From Iocasia fonsfrigidae (GTDB lineage: Bacteria > Bacillota > Halanaerobiia > Halanaerobiales > DTU029), in NCBI RefSeq assembly GCF_017751145.1, contig NZ_CP046640.1:1530137-1594136 (forward strand): 64,000 nt of DNA, given 5' to 3'. The position numbers and the translations under genes were made by a program. The notes below the pieces were generated by a model. The model saw nothing but the letters and a program-made list of their open reading frames with translations, did not search any database and was not told where the DNA came from. Within the stretch, counting starts at the first letter, position 1, and each line of letters begins with the position of its first letter. Positions 53,258 through 62,756 of this stretch are shown here, in pieces.

Positions 53258-55128
53258 GGTAGTGTCAAAAAATCTATGAAAAAGTGATGTTGGAGACAGA
53301 CTTTAGTCTTTTAAGTAATTTTTACTGGTTGGATCGTTGCATAACCCTTGATAAACACCATCCAAATGCTGCTGGTAAGTAGCGAGGGTGAAGGGGATGG
53401 ATATAAAGAGCATAGCAAACTAGCCAACCCTCGTACTTCAATTTTAGCATTTGTCTGGTTCGGTTTGTAAAGGGTTCGCTTCGCCAATGCTTAGATAAAG
53501 CTTTTAGCTGCCTCGGGTTCTGCTAAATAGATATAAAGATTAAGCAGAATGCTGTTGCTCGTAGAGTATATGCTCTTGAGCTAGTTCAATCAACTTGCCC
53601 CATCTTGCAGGCATGTTAGGCAGATTAATAAGCTGAGGTACAGTTACAGGTACTTTTTTTTCTAGAGCTGAATGTGGTCTTAAGAAATTGAAGTATGCTG
53701 CAAAAAGGTTCACGTATGATACTGATCCTTTAGAAGACTTAAAACCACATCTTGATCTGTAGCTTTTTTTAAAAGTTCTATTGAGTCTTTCAATAATTTG
53801 TTTTAGAGGTCGATTTTTCTTTGAGACAGGGTCGTCATTAGTAAGGCCGATAACCTGGGTGATATCAAAATTAATACCCTGTTGATAGAAATAATGTTTA
53901 GCCAGAAGATAGATAGGATTACCGTCAACTACGAAGTTGAGGTTATCAGGGATAGTATCCATCTTAGTAAGGACATCATTAATAGCTTTAATTGCAGAAG
54001 GTGTATCTCTATTAGGTGAGACATGGTAAGATAGAATAATCTTTTTCACAGCATCAAAGAAGAAGAAAATATACTGCCACTTGCCATAAACCTTAATGTA
54101 GGTTTCATCACCACAGAAAGAGTCAGAAAGCTCATAAGGATAATTATCTAAATAGGGTTTAACTAGATAACCAACTGAATCAGCATAGTTAATTACAGTT
54201 TGATGAGAGATATTAACATTATGAACATCTTCCATGATAGCAGCTACGTTGCGAGAAGAAAGACCATAATTAACATAGTAAGTAAGGATTAACCCCAGAG
54301 TATGTGGTGAAGAATGTATTCCTGAGATATCAACTTTAGGTAAATCTGGAGACTCCTTGCTCAATGGTTGAAAGTCAAAGTCAAATTCTCTGTAAATGTA
54401 TCTAACTTTAAACTTATGGGGATATTTTTTAAAGTGTTTTTTCTCTTCTTTACTCATGGATCTAAGGTTTTTAAGATAAAAAGATCAGTCATCATTCTTG
54501 CATTTGTAGATATAGAAATTCTTACGCTCTTTAATTTGTTCTAGAGTACGAGAGCAATGGGGACACTTAAAGATAACAGTTTTAGAAAAGCGATTTTTAT
54601 CATTAAAATTAGTCTTACAAATTTTACAGAGATATTGACCACGACCACCAGTATTATCATAAAGATAAATATATGGGGCACCACATCTTGGGCAGGTCAT
54701 AGACTCAGGAACTTTGTATTTGGCGTTACGTCGTCTGACAGGTTTAAGAGGTTTACCATGTTCCTGTTCGTAAGCAATTATTAGTTCTTGGTAATCAAGC
54801 TTTTCCAGGACTTCAATAATGGGTAAATCATCAACTTGAAGATGATGATATTTCTTGCTGATGGGAATCTCATCTTTGGGCATGAAGTCTTTACTAACAA
54901 GTAAAGTCAAGAGATAGCAAATAATATGATATTGAATTTGAATATAAGTAAGTAAGACATTAATAATTTGTTTCAAAGTTTGTCACCCGCCTTTTGTTTT
55001 TTGGTTAATAAAGGTAAATATGCAACCTAAATATACCTCAAAAAGAGGGGGGTGACAAGTTTTTAAACTCAAATCCCTACAACAACAGGGTTTTGACAAT
55101 ATATTTTAAAAGATTTTTTGACATTACG
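53258..55128 (-). mobile_element. IS6-like insertion sequence (about 1.87 kb)
   Basis: Near-perfect inverted ends GGTAGTGTCAAAAAATCT and, inverted, CGTAATGTCAAAAAATCT. An 8-bp direct repeat GAAATTCA flanks it (53250-53257 and 55129-55136), as typical for IS6. The transposase is on the minus strand and carries an in-frame stop. About 280 bp without a gene follow the transposase. Confidence 0.85.
53540..54976 (-). pseudogene. IS6-like transposase with in-frame UGA at a zinc-ribbon Cys
   Basis: Two frames, 54485-54976 and 53540-54457, lie in the same phase, split only by one TGA (complement of 54485-54487). The first part has zinc ribbons CPRCGAPY...CKIC and CPHC...CKNDD; the stop sits exactly where the fourth Cys of the second ribbon is expected (CKNDD-stop-SFYLKNL). 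The second part is the DDE domain with SFCGDETYIKV (Asp), NFVVDGNPIY (Asp) and QIIERLNRTFK (Glu), close to IS240/IS6 transposases. The natural start is probably near 54886 (MPKDEIP) or 54976. A nonsense mutation of a Cys codon is the simplest view. Confidence 0.8.
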
Positions 55129-55136
55129 GAAATTCA

Positions 55137-56023
55137 TAAGGGAGTTAGGGTATGAAGCTGTAAAAAATGAGGGAGGGGATATACCTTATGGCAAGAAAAA
55201 AACTCTTGAGGATTATTGTTATAGAGAAATCAATAATGTAGATATCTTAATTAATATTATTGGAGGAAGATATGGATCTGCATCTAAAGAGGAACCCTAT
55301 TCAATTTCTCAAAAAGAATTGAAAGTAGCTCATGAATTAAATAAGCAGATATATATTTTTGTACAACAAAGTGTTCTCGTTGAATATAAAACTTATTTAA
55401 AAAATGAAGCAAATGAAAATTTTATGCCAGAATATGTTGATAATATTCAAATATATAAATTCTTAAAAGAAGTTTATAATTATCCCACTTATAATACAGT
55501 GGTAGGATTTTCAAAAGTAAGTGATATAACAAATTATCTTAGGTCACAATGGGCAGGACTATTTCAGAGATTTTTAGAAGATGAATCTAGAAGAGTAAAT
55601 TATATGCTTAGTAAAAATTTAAAATCTACTGCTGAAACTCTTTCGCAGCTTATAGAATATACTACGCGAGAACGGGATGAAACAATAAAGAATATTATGG
55701 TTCAAAGCCATCCTGTATTTACACAAATATCTCAGAAAACAAATATTCCCATAAGAATATTTTTTACTAATAGAAAAGAACTTGATACATTATTAAAGTC
55801 ATTTGGTTATGAAGAGGTTGAGATATTAGAAGGCGATGTTTTTGAAATAATGTATAAAAAGCAAAGTTCAGGAGAGAAGAGAATTTTAAAAATAAATCCA
55901 AGTATATTTGATAATGATGGGGAATTAAAGCCAGTAAAACAAGGAGAATGGAATAAAACATATGTTGAAATTAACGTGGAAGAAATTGAGAATGTTGATG
56001 AATATTTTGATGTGCCATTTTAG
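55137..56023 (+). pseudogene. DUF4062 gene, 3' part
   Basis: It resumes at IRELGYEAVKNEGGDIPYGK, with INNVDILINIIGGRYGSASK completing the DUF4062 domain (compare INNVDILINIIGGRYG with the 15136 protein's IDNCDYYVLIIAARYG). The rest is helical with a C-terminal NPSIFDNDGELKPV region. In the interrupted state an in-frame TTG at 55118 inside the IS could start a truncated product. Cassette GTTATAT to ATATAAC. Confidence 0.85.
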
Positions 56024-56033
56024 TCCAACGCTC

Positions 56034-56141
56034 ATATAACAGCAAGGTTTACGGCTCCACTATCGTTTCGCCCAAATTCAAGTGTCTAACATAAGAGCTA
56101 TGTAAGACACTTGAACTTCTTAAACCCCTGGTACGTTACAC
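56034..56141 (+). repeat. attC site (108 bp, partly hybrid arms)
   Basis: Cores ATATAAC (56034-56040) and GTTACAC (56135-56141). The left arm AAGGTTTACGG is of the GGTTTACG type, the right arm CTTCTTAAACCCC of the other; only GGTTTA and TAAACC pair. The left core matches GTTATAT. Confidence 0.85.
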
Positions 56142-56282
56142 GAAATATCTATGTAGATAAAAACAAATTATCATACTCATATATAAGTTTAAATGAACAT
56201 GTTTGTGGTAAAATGAATAATATTATGGTATACTAAACATGGTCATAAAAGTTGTGGTGAGCATAATAAAGAAGGGGTGACT

Positions 56283-57335
56283 ATGTTTATGATGTCATTT
56301 AAAGATAAAAAACTAGTTAATGAGAATATACCAATGAATATTGTTAGGTTAATAGGTAAAATAAATGAATATAAAGGAAAACAAGATTTATATATAGACC
56401 AAGCACCACAAGCATTAGAAAGATTAAAAGATGTAGCAATTATACAAAGTACGAAAGCATCAAACAGTATTGAGGGAATAGTTGTGACAGATAAGCGACT
56501 AAGAGCTATTATGAAAGATGATACTAGGCTTCAAGATCGTTCTGAAGGAGAAATTGCTGGTTATAGAGATGTATTAAATACAATACATACTTCTTTTGAT
56601 GCTATTCCAATAAATTCAAATATTATATTACAATTACATAGAGATCTTTATAAATATATTTCAGCTGAAGGTGGCAAATGGAAAAATCAAGATAATATAA
56701 TTGGAGAGATTTTACCTACTGGGGAGAAGTTTGTAAGATTTAGACCAGTGCCTGCTTCTGATACTCCTAATTATATGACGGGGTTATGTGATTACTTAAA
56801 TAATGGGATGAAAGAAGAAAAAATTGAGCCATTGATTTTAATAGGAACATTTATCCTAGACTTTTTATGTATTCATCCATTTAATGATGGAAATGGTAGA
56901 ATATCAAGACTACTAACATTGTTACTATTATATAAGTACGATTATATAGTTGGAAGATATATTAGTTTAGAGAAGATAATAGAGGAAAGTAAAGCTAGTT
57001 ATTATGAAACACTTAATCAATCATCAATAGGCTGGCATAAAGGCAATCATAATTTGTTTATATGGTTAGATTACTTTTTAGGAACTTTATTAGCAGCTTA
57101 TAAAGAATTTGAACAAAGAGTAGGATTAATAAGAAGCAGAAGTGGAAACAAGAGTGATAGGGTAGAAGAGGCAATAAAGAGTGTATTAGGAATCTTTACA
57201 AAAGAAGATATAAGAAATGCATGTCCTGATGTTTCAGAATCTACAATTAATAGGGTTTTTAGTAAATTAAAAGACGAAGAAGTCATAGAAGTTTTAGGTA
57301 AAGGAAGAAATGCAAAATGGAAAAGACTTAAGTGA
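56283..57335 (+). CDS. Fic-domain protein, copy 2 (class II, self-inhibited)
   Basis: This protein of about 350 residues is highly similar to the copy at 23774, with the Fic motif HPFNDGNGR and inhibitory motif SNSIEG. It differs at scattered positions (for example Asp for Asn in LYIDQAPQ, Thr for Met in YMTGL), so the duplication is older than that of the DUF998 cassettes. ATG 56283 follows AAGGGGTG. Probable AMP transferase; target unknown. Confidence 0.88.
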   Translation: MFMMSFKDKKLVNENIPMNIVRLIGKINEYKGKQDLYIDQAPQALERLKDVAIIQSTKASNSIEGIVVTDKRLRAIMKDDTRLQDRSEGEIAGYRDVLNTIHTSFDAIPINSNIILQLHRDLYKYISAEGGKWKNQDNIIGEILPTGEKFVRFRPVPASDTPNYMTGLCDYLNNGMKEEKIEPLILIGTFILDFLCIHPFNDGNGRISRLLTLLLLYKYDYIVGRYISLEKIIEESKASYYETLNQSSIGWHKGNHNLFIWLDYFLGTLLAAYKEFEQRVGLIRSRSGNKSDRVEEAIKSVLGIFTKEDIRNACPDVSESTINRVFSKLKDEEVIEVLGKGRNAKWKRLK

Positions 57336-57351
57336 AGGTGACCGGTACTTC

Positions 57352-57461
57352 GTATAACACAGTATTGCCAGTTCCGTTCCTTCGTCACTGCACCCAAATG
57401 CATGAACCTAAGTCAAGTCTGACTAAGGTTCATCAACTTCGGCAATACCTATATGTTATAT
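57352..57461 (+). repeat. attC site (110 bp)
   Basis: Cores GTATAAC (57352-57358) and GTTATAT (57455-57461). Arms TATTGCC and GGCAATA; tip AGTCAAGTCTGACT. The left core differs by one base from the complement of GTTACAC. Confidence 0.88.
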
Positions 57462-57507
57462 GAAATCGAAACTCAAAAACTTACAAACAAAAGAGGGGGT
57501 TATTATT

Positions 57508-57967
57508 GTGGTGGTAAACATGAAAATTGATAATATAGTATATCATCTGGATAGTGTAGAAAAAGTATCGAATTGGATATACAAAGAATTTGTTGAAGAA
57601 AAAGGAGAAAAGTCTCTAGAATTCGTCATAGAAAGGTTTAAAAATAGAAATATAGATGAATTTCCTATTTCATTTATTGCTATTGTTAATGGAATGTGTG
57701 CTGGAGTTATTTCTATTTTTGATAATGACTTAGGTACAAGAGAAGATCTAACACCATGGCTTGCTGGAAAATTTTAGGGGAAATAAAATTGCTGAAGCAT
57801 TAATTAATACTGTATTTAAGAAGTGTAAAGAGATGGGTTATACTAAAATTTATTTAAGAACAGAGCATACAGCAGAGTATTACCAAAAAAGAGGATGGAC
57901 ATTTTTAGAAAATACAGTTGATGAATATGGGGAAGAAACAACTGTTTTCTACATGAGTTTAAAATAA
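57508..57967 (+). pseudogene. GNAT acetyltransferase, copy 2 (14-bp deletion)
   Basis: It is near-identical to the gene at 29571, but 14 bp (ATTATATGTTGATG) are missing after TTGCTGG near 57768. This removes LYVDE of the acetyl-CoA motif and shifts the frame; the two halves are 57508-57777 and 57761-57967. The gene is inactive. Confidence 0.88.
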
Positions 57968-58001
57968 TAGACTAGATAACTCACAGGAGAGTTTCGACAT
58001 C

Positions 58002-58108
58002 ATATAACAGCAAGGTTTACGGTTCCGCTACGCTGCACCCAAATCCATCAGACTAAGATAAGAGCTATCTAAGTCTGATGGACTTCGTAAACCTGCGGGA
58101 CGTTATGT
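58002..58108 (+). repeat. attC site (107 bp)
   Basis: Cores ATATAAC (58002-58008) and GTTATGT (58102-58108). Arms AAGGTTTACGG and CGTAAACCT; middle stem CCATCAGACT and AGTCTGATGG. The left core matches GTTATAT. The interior differs from the site after GNAT copy 1 (30079). Confidence 0.9.
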
Positions 58109-58146
58109 GAAATCGTAAGTATAATATTTATATTGGAGGTTTATTT

Positions 58147-58794
58147 ATGAATTTATGGAATTCTAAGTTAAGTTGGGCTATTTTAATAATAGCAATTTTA
58201 GGAGATTTTATAGTTGCTTATGTATTGTCGTTCTATTATCCTAAATATAGCCATACTAAACAAGTTATGAGTGTTTTGGGTAGTCCTCAAAGTCCTGTTT
58301 CAATAATTTATAATATTTGGTTAGTAATTTTAGGATTATTATTTATTTATTCTGCTATAAATTTTTATATTGTTTTTTCTTCAGTGTCTAAAAGTTATGC
58401 AATGATAGGATTTATTTTACTATTGATTTTTGCAATAGGTGCTGGTATTTTATCTGGTATATTTAGTGTAAATGCAAGTAAAGAATTAGAAACTCTTGCT
58501 TCTAAAGTTCATGGAATTGGGGCAGGATTAGGATTTATAGCTTTGACATTTATTCCGTTAATAGTATGTTTTCTTTTGTATAAGAGTAATGATAATACAA
58601 CTGTAATAATATCACTTATTTTTTTCTTAATTAGTCTTGTTTTATTTGTTTTATTTGTAGTTTCAGAAAAAGAATCGTATCAAAATACTATAGTGGGTTT
58701 AAGTGGACTTTGGCAACGATTATTACTGGCAAGTATGTATATGCCATTATTAATCATTGCTATTAAGTATATTATGAAAGATAGTGTTAAATAA
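58147..58794 (+). CDS. DUF998-type membrane protein, copy 3
   Basis: 215 residues, same six-helix plan and YYPKYSHTKQ signature as 14328 and 16325; differs from copy 2 by Val in NDNTTVII. Upstream and downstream cassette sequences are also conserved, including the attC. It lies 44 kb from the integrase, so movement by cassette excision and reinsertion, or duplication of a block, must have occurred. Confidence 0.85.
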   Translation: MNLWNSKLSWAILIIAILGDFIVAYVLSFYYPKYSHTKQVMSVLGSPQSPVSIIYNIWLVILGLLFIYSAINFYIVFSSVSKSYAMIGFILLLIFAIGAGILSGIFSVNASKELETLASKVHGIGAGLGFIALTFIPLIVCFLLYKSNDNTTVIISLIFFLISLVLFVLFVVSEKESYQNTIVGLSGLWQRLLLASMYMPLLIIAIKYIMKDSVK

Positions 58795-58813
58795 CAAGAT
58801 AATGAGTGACTTC

Positions 58814-58918
58814 ACATAACAAAATATTGCCGGTTCCGCTGTCGCTGCACCCAAATTCATGAATTCAAGCCAAGTCTGGCTAGAACTCATGAACTTCGGC
58901 AATACGGAGACGTTAGGC
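58814..58918 (+). repeat. attC site (105 bp)
   Basis: Cores ACATAAC (58814-58820) and GTTAGGC (58912-58918). The body is the same as 14995 and 16992 (arms TATTGCCG and CGGCAATA). Confidence 0.9.
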
Positions 58919-59004
58919 GAAAGAATCAATTATTTTCTTTTACATAATGATTATGGTAATATAGAAAAATGAAATGATAAATTTGTAGAGAAGAAGGTGA
59001 AGTC

Positions 59005-59061
59005 ATGAAAATATTTTTGCGCATGCACCCCAAGAATTGTTTATCCTCTGCGCAACTATAA
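59005..59061 (+). CDS. Conserved 18-codon leader ORF (copy 2)
   Basis: ATG 59005 after GAAGGTGAAG encodes MKIFLRMHPKNCLSSAQL, matching the leader at 32959 at 16 of 18 positions. It ends 30 bp before the MBL start. Confidence 0.45.
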   Translation: MKIFLRMHPKNCLSSAQL

Positions 59062-59091
59062 AAATAATATTGTACAGAGGAGTGTATATAA

Positions 59092-59907
59092 ATGAATAGA
59101 TTAAATAAACCTGTTATTACTATGGAAACAATCAAAGAAATGGAGGATATGTCATTCTTTATCCATGCTAAGATTTTTGACGACTTGTTAATTGTTGCAC
59201 AAAAACAAACGAATTGTTTTATACTAAAGACAAGCGAAGGGCTCATAGTAATAGATGCTATTTGGCCTGCAAAAGAAGCTTTTGGGGCAATTATAGATGC
59301 AATTAAAGATGTAGGGTGGAATCCTGAGACAATAAAAAAACTGGTTCTAACACATGGATATGTTGATCATACAGGATGTGGGAAATGGTTTGTTGAAAAA
59401 TATCACGTTAACACATATCTTTCTGAAATAGATGATAATTTTTGGAGAGAACACCCAACAAAACCTGATAGACCAGAAACGTGGAAAGATTATAATATTG
59501 ATGTTTATATTCGTGACGGTGATACCATAACGTTAGGTGATAAAACAATATATGTTTATGACACACCGGGTCATACTCCGGGAGGATTAAGTTACATATT
59601 TCCTGTAAAAGAAGGTGGAGAAATACATATGGCAGCATTATGGGGAGGTACAACACCGCCGTGGACGAAGGATGAAGTGAAACAATATATCAAGTCATTA
59701 GATTATTTTATCGATGAAGCAATGAGTAAAAAAGTAGATGTGGCTTTAAGCAATCATATAGCTGTGGATAACGGCCTGGAACGAATCATGTATTCAAAAG
59801 CAAGAATGGACTATATGCCCAATATTTATATTATCGGGCAGGATGGATTTAATAATTTTTGTCAGGTATTTCGGACATTGAGTTATGAGATACTGGAAAG
59901 ATTATGA
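59092..59907 (+). CDS. MBL-fold protein, copy 2, with altered metal motif
   Basis: This 271-residue protein is full length including the N-terminal MNRLNKPVITMETIKEM that copy 1 has lost to a frameshift. The metal motif reads THGYVDH instead of THGHVDH: His90 is Tyr (CAT to TAT), which removes a zinc ligand. The rest (DTPGHTPGGLSY, ALSNHIA) is conserved. Catalysis is probably impaired. ATG 59092 follows AGAGGAG. So each copy carries one different lesion. Confidence 0.85.
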   Translation: MNRLNKPVITMETIKEMEDMSFFIHAKIFDDLLIVAQKQTNCFILKTSEGLIVIDAIWPAKEAFGAIIDAIKDVGWNPETIKKLVLTHGYVDHTGCGKWFVEKYHVNTYLSEIDDNFWREHPTKPDRPETWKDYNIDVYIRDGDTITLGDKTIYVYDTPGHTPGGLSYIFPVKEGGEIHMAALWGGTTPPWTKDEVKQYIKSLDYFIDEAMSKKVDVALSNHIAVDNGLERIMYSKARMDYMPNIYIIGQDGFNNFCQVFRTLSYEILERL

Positions 59908-59998
59908 GCAATATAATTATAATGAGATAATACATTTAGGTGGACTTAATCATCAATATAATAAGAAGTTGTTATTGGAAGTAGCCATTGATTCCATT

Positions 59999-60108
59999 GC
60001 CTAACAATATTTCCGGTTCCGTTCCTTCGTCTCTGCACCCAAATCCATCAACCCAAGTTATGAGCTAACTAAGGGTTGATGGACTTAGCAAATACGGTTA
60101 CGTTAGGC
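59999..60108 (+). repeat. attC site (110 bp)
   Basis: Cores GCCTAAC (59999-60005) and GTTAGGC (60102-60108). Arms AATATTTCCG and GCAAATA (imperfect); middle stem CCATCAACCC and GGGTTGATGG. The left core matches. Confidence 0.88.
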
Positions 60109-60136
60109 GAAATCCAACTAGAATAGAGGTGTGATA

Positions 60137-61060
60137 ATGTTAGCTAACAAATTAAATTATGGTGATAAAATAGGAATCATTGCACCGTCAAACCCAATTA
60201 CCGATGATTTAAAAGACATTTTCTATAATGGCATAAATTTTATCGAGAAACTTGGCTTCAAAGTAGAAATATCGGATAATATTTTTTCGAATTCTATGAA
60301 TTATTCTGCTACTCCTCAAGAGAAAGTTGATGATCTGCATGACATGTTTATGAATGAAGATATAAGAGCAATTATTTGTGCGCAAGGAGGAAATACAAGT
60401 AATTCTTGCTTGAGTTTGATAGACTGGGATATTATAAAAGGAAATCCTAAAATATTTACTGGAATAAGTGATATCTCAGTATTATTAAATGCAATCTATA
60501 AAAAAACCGGATTAGTTACATTCCATGGTAATGATGTAATTTGGGGTTTTGGAAAAAATCCAAGTAATTATGATAAAGAAGAATTTATAAATAGATTTGT
60601 CTTATCTAAAAAGGAAATATTACCGTCAAACAAGAAAAGAGAGGAATTATTAAAAGGAAATGCTTCTGGAAAATTAGTTGGAGGTAATTTGCGTTGTCTT
60701 TTAAAGTTATCAGGAACAGAATATTTCCCTGATTTCAAGGATAGTATTTTATTTATTGAAGATATAACTGAAGAATTAGATAGCCTTGATTCTTTATTAA
60801 CCCAAGTAGAGCATATAGGGATTTTTGAAAAAATTAATGGAATAATTATAGGTTATATTGATGGAATAGACAATAATGATAAGAAACCAACTAATTTAGA
60901 AGAGATTTTATTAAAAAAGATAGGGGATAAAAATATACCTATATTAAAAGCACCAGATTTTGGACATAATTGCTTTAATTCTGTATTACCTATTGGAGCC
61001 GAAGTAAATATTGACACAAATAAAAATGAAATTAAAATAATTAATAAATTTCTGACGTAG
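60137..61060 (+). CDS. LD-carboxypeptidase family protein (S66, MccF-like)
   Basis: This protein of about 307 residues has the S66 opening GDKIGIIAPSNPITDD, the nucleophile region ICAQGGNTSNSCL (Ser88) and the Glu region ILFIEDITEELDSLDSLL. The terminal APDFGHNCFNSVLPIGAEV supplies the catalytic His. S66 enzymes cleave LD-peptide bonds in cell wall peptides; the MccF subgroup inactivates microcin C-type compounds. GGNTSN is closer to MccF-like members. ATG 60137 (or GTG 60131) after GAGGTG. Confidence 0.9.
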   Translation: MLANKLNYGDKIGIIAPSNPITDDLKDIFYNGINFIEKLGFKVEISDNIFSNSMNYSATPQEKVDDLHDMFMNEDIRAIICAQGGNTSNSCLSLIDWDIIKGNPKIFTGISDISVLLNAIYKKTGLVTFHGNDVIWGFGKNPSNYDKEEFINRFVLSKKEILPSNKKREELLKGNASGKLVGGNLRCLLKLSGTEYFPDFKDSILFIEDITEELDSLDSLLTQVEHIGIFEKINGIIIGYIDGIDNNDKKPTNLEEILLKKIGDKNIPILKAPDFGHNCFNSVLPIGAEVNIDTNKNEIKIINKFLT

Positions 61061-61086
61061 GAATACTATGAAAGCAGTTGGACTTC

Positions 61087-61198
61087 GCCTAACAATATAT
61101 TTCCGGTTTCGTTCCTTCGTCTCTGCACCCAAATCCAGCAACCCAAGATAGGAGCTATCTAAGGGTTGCTGGACTTCGGAAATACGGATACGTTAGAC
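61087..61198 (+). repeat. attC site (112 bp)
   Basis: Cores GCCTAAC (61087-61093) and GTTAGAC (61192-61198). Arms TATTTCCGG and CGGAAATA; middle stem CCAGCAACCC and GGGTTGCTGG. The left core matches GTTAGGC. Confidence 0.9.
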
Positions 61199-61202
61199 GA
61201 CA

Positions 61203-62720
61203 GTGCGCCACGAAGGCATATATATGCTGCAGGAACTGCAGCATATATAGGGCCGTGCTATACAAAAGATGAGGGTGGGCCCCTCGGAACCGCCATACAG
61301 GTGGAGGTTTCAAACTACCTTAAGCTGCTGTAGCCAAAAGCTATGGTAGTGAGCGTTAAGGAAAAGGCAGAGCTAGACTTTGTCAGGTAGGTGCTATGGA
61401 GACGAATAAAAGAGAACCACTGAATAAAGTGTCGAAAGCGTAGGGATGTCATCAAAACCAGGGGGGAGTCGTTAATCTGGGATAAATCTGGAGGAAACCT
61501 GTTTACTGTCCAGGTGGTGACCGGCATGAAGGTGGCGTGAACATAGTACAGGCTTTTGTATGGAACGTGGGAACCTACGATTCTGATGTTAAAGGAAAAA
61601 TTCAAGTGGAGACTCCACAAGAATGAAAGTACCGATGCAGAATATAGGGGCGGAACAGTTAATAGTAATGATGAAGCTTCTGTAATGGAAGTGGAGTAAA
61701 GGAATTGTGTTATTCAGTTTTGAACGTTAGTCAACCAGGAATGGGAGGAGCTAAATGAACAAAGCAAAGTCGTTTAATATTCCAAAACAATTAGTATATA
61801 AAAGGTGCGGCAGGAATTGATAATCAAACAATAGAACAGTTTGAAGAAAATCTAAAGGATAACCTTTACAAGATATGGAACAGGATGTCTTCTGGTAGCT
61901 ATTTTCCATCATCAGTAAAAGTGGTAGAAATACCAAAGAAGAATGGTGGAATAAGAAGGCTAGGAGTACCAACAGTAGAGGATAGAATTGCTCAGATGAC
62001 AGCGAAGATATTCTTTGAGCCAATAGTAGAACCATACTTTTACGAAGACTCCTATGGGTATAGACCTGGGAAATCAGCAATAGATGCTGTAGGAATAATT
62101 CGGAATGGAGGCAGAAATAATACACAAGCAATTAAAACAAAGATTAAGAGAATGTAAATTAGAACTGCATCCTGATAAAACAAGAATAGTGTACTGTAAA
62201 GATGATGACCGTAGGGAAGAGCATGAAAATATAAAATTTGATTTTCTTGGATATACATTCAGACCTAGGAGGTCAAAGAATCGTTATGGTAAGTATTTCA
62301 TTAACTTTACACCTGCTGTGAGTAACAAAGCATGTAAAGCAATGAGACAGGTTATCAGAAACTGGCGGATACATCTTAGACCAGATATAGAATTAATAGA
62401 TATATCCAGAATGTATAATCCTATAATTCGTGGTTGGATAAATTATTACGGTCGTTATTATAAATCTGCATTATATCCGGTATTAAAACACTTGAACAGA
62501 GCTTTGGTGCACTGGGCGAGAAGAAAATACAAGAAGTTGACCAGGCATAGACGGCGAGCAGAACGCTGGATGGGACGTATAGCAAAGAAAATGAAAAGAT
62601 TATTTGCACATTGGAAGATGGGAATATTACCAACGGCTGAATAATGGGAGCCGGATGAGCCGAGAGGTTCACGTCCGGTTCTGAGAGGGCCTGAGGGTGG
62701 AATTCCCTCGGGCTACTTAC
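61203..62720 (+). mobile_element. Group II intron C (degenerate)
   Basis: 5' end GTGCGCC, domain V around 62648-62684 (GAGCCGGATGAGCC), 3' end CTACTTAC. Length about 1518 bp. It starts 4 nt after the attC core, inside the conserved cassette start GTTAGACGACA. The type differs from A and B (different IEP family and 3' end). The RNA part seems largely present. The IEP is broken. Confidence 0.75.
61755..62644 (+). pseudogene. ltrA: Group II intron IEP, frameshifts and loss of RT active site
   Basis: ATG 61755 begins MNKAKSFNIPKQLVY then shifts to GAAGIDNQTIEQFEENLKD. RT blocks IRRLGVPTVEDRIAQM and EDSYGYRPGKSA follow. After AVGIIR the sequence jumps to EAEIIHKQLKQRL, so about 130 residues with DIKGxFDN, PQGG and YADD are missing. 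The thumb/maturase part (ELHPDKTRIVYCKDDDRREE, FDFLGYTFRPR) to NGILPTAE-like end is preserved. Dead as a reverse transcriptase. Confidence 0.85.
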
Positions 62721-62756
62721 CTATGCCTAGACTGTAGAAAATGGGAGTTGTTTTAA

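Noticed and set aside
53540-54976. Two separate transposase genes in the IS6-like element
   Set aside because: Both frames are in phase and the break is a single TGA inside a zinc ribbon that needs the following residue as Cys; one interrupted gene is more likely.
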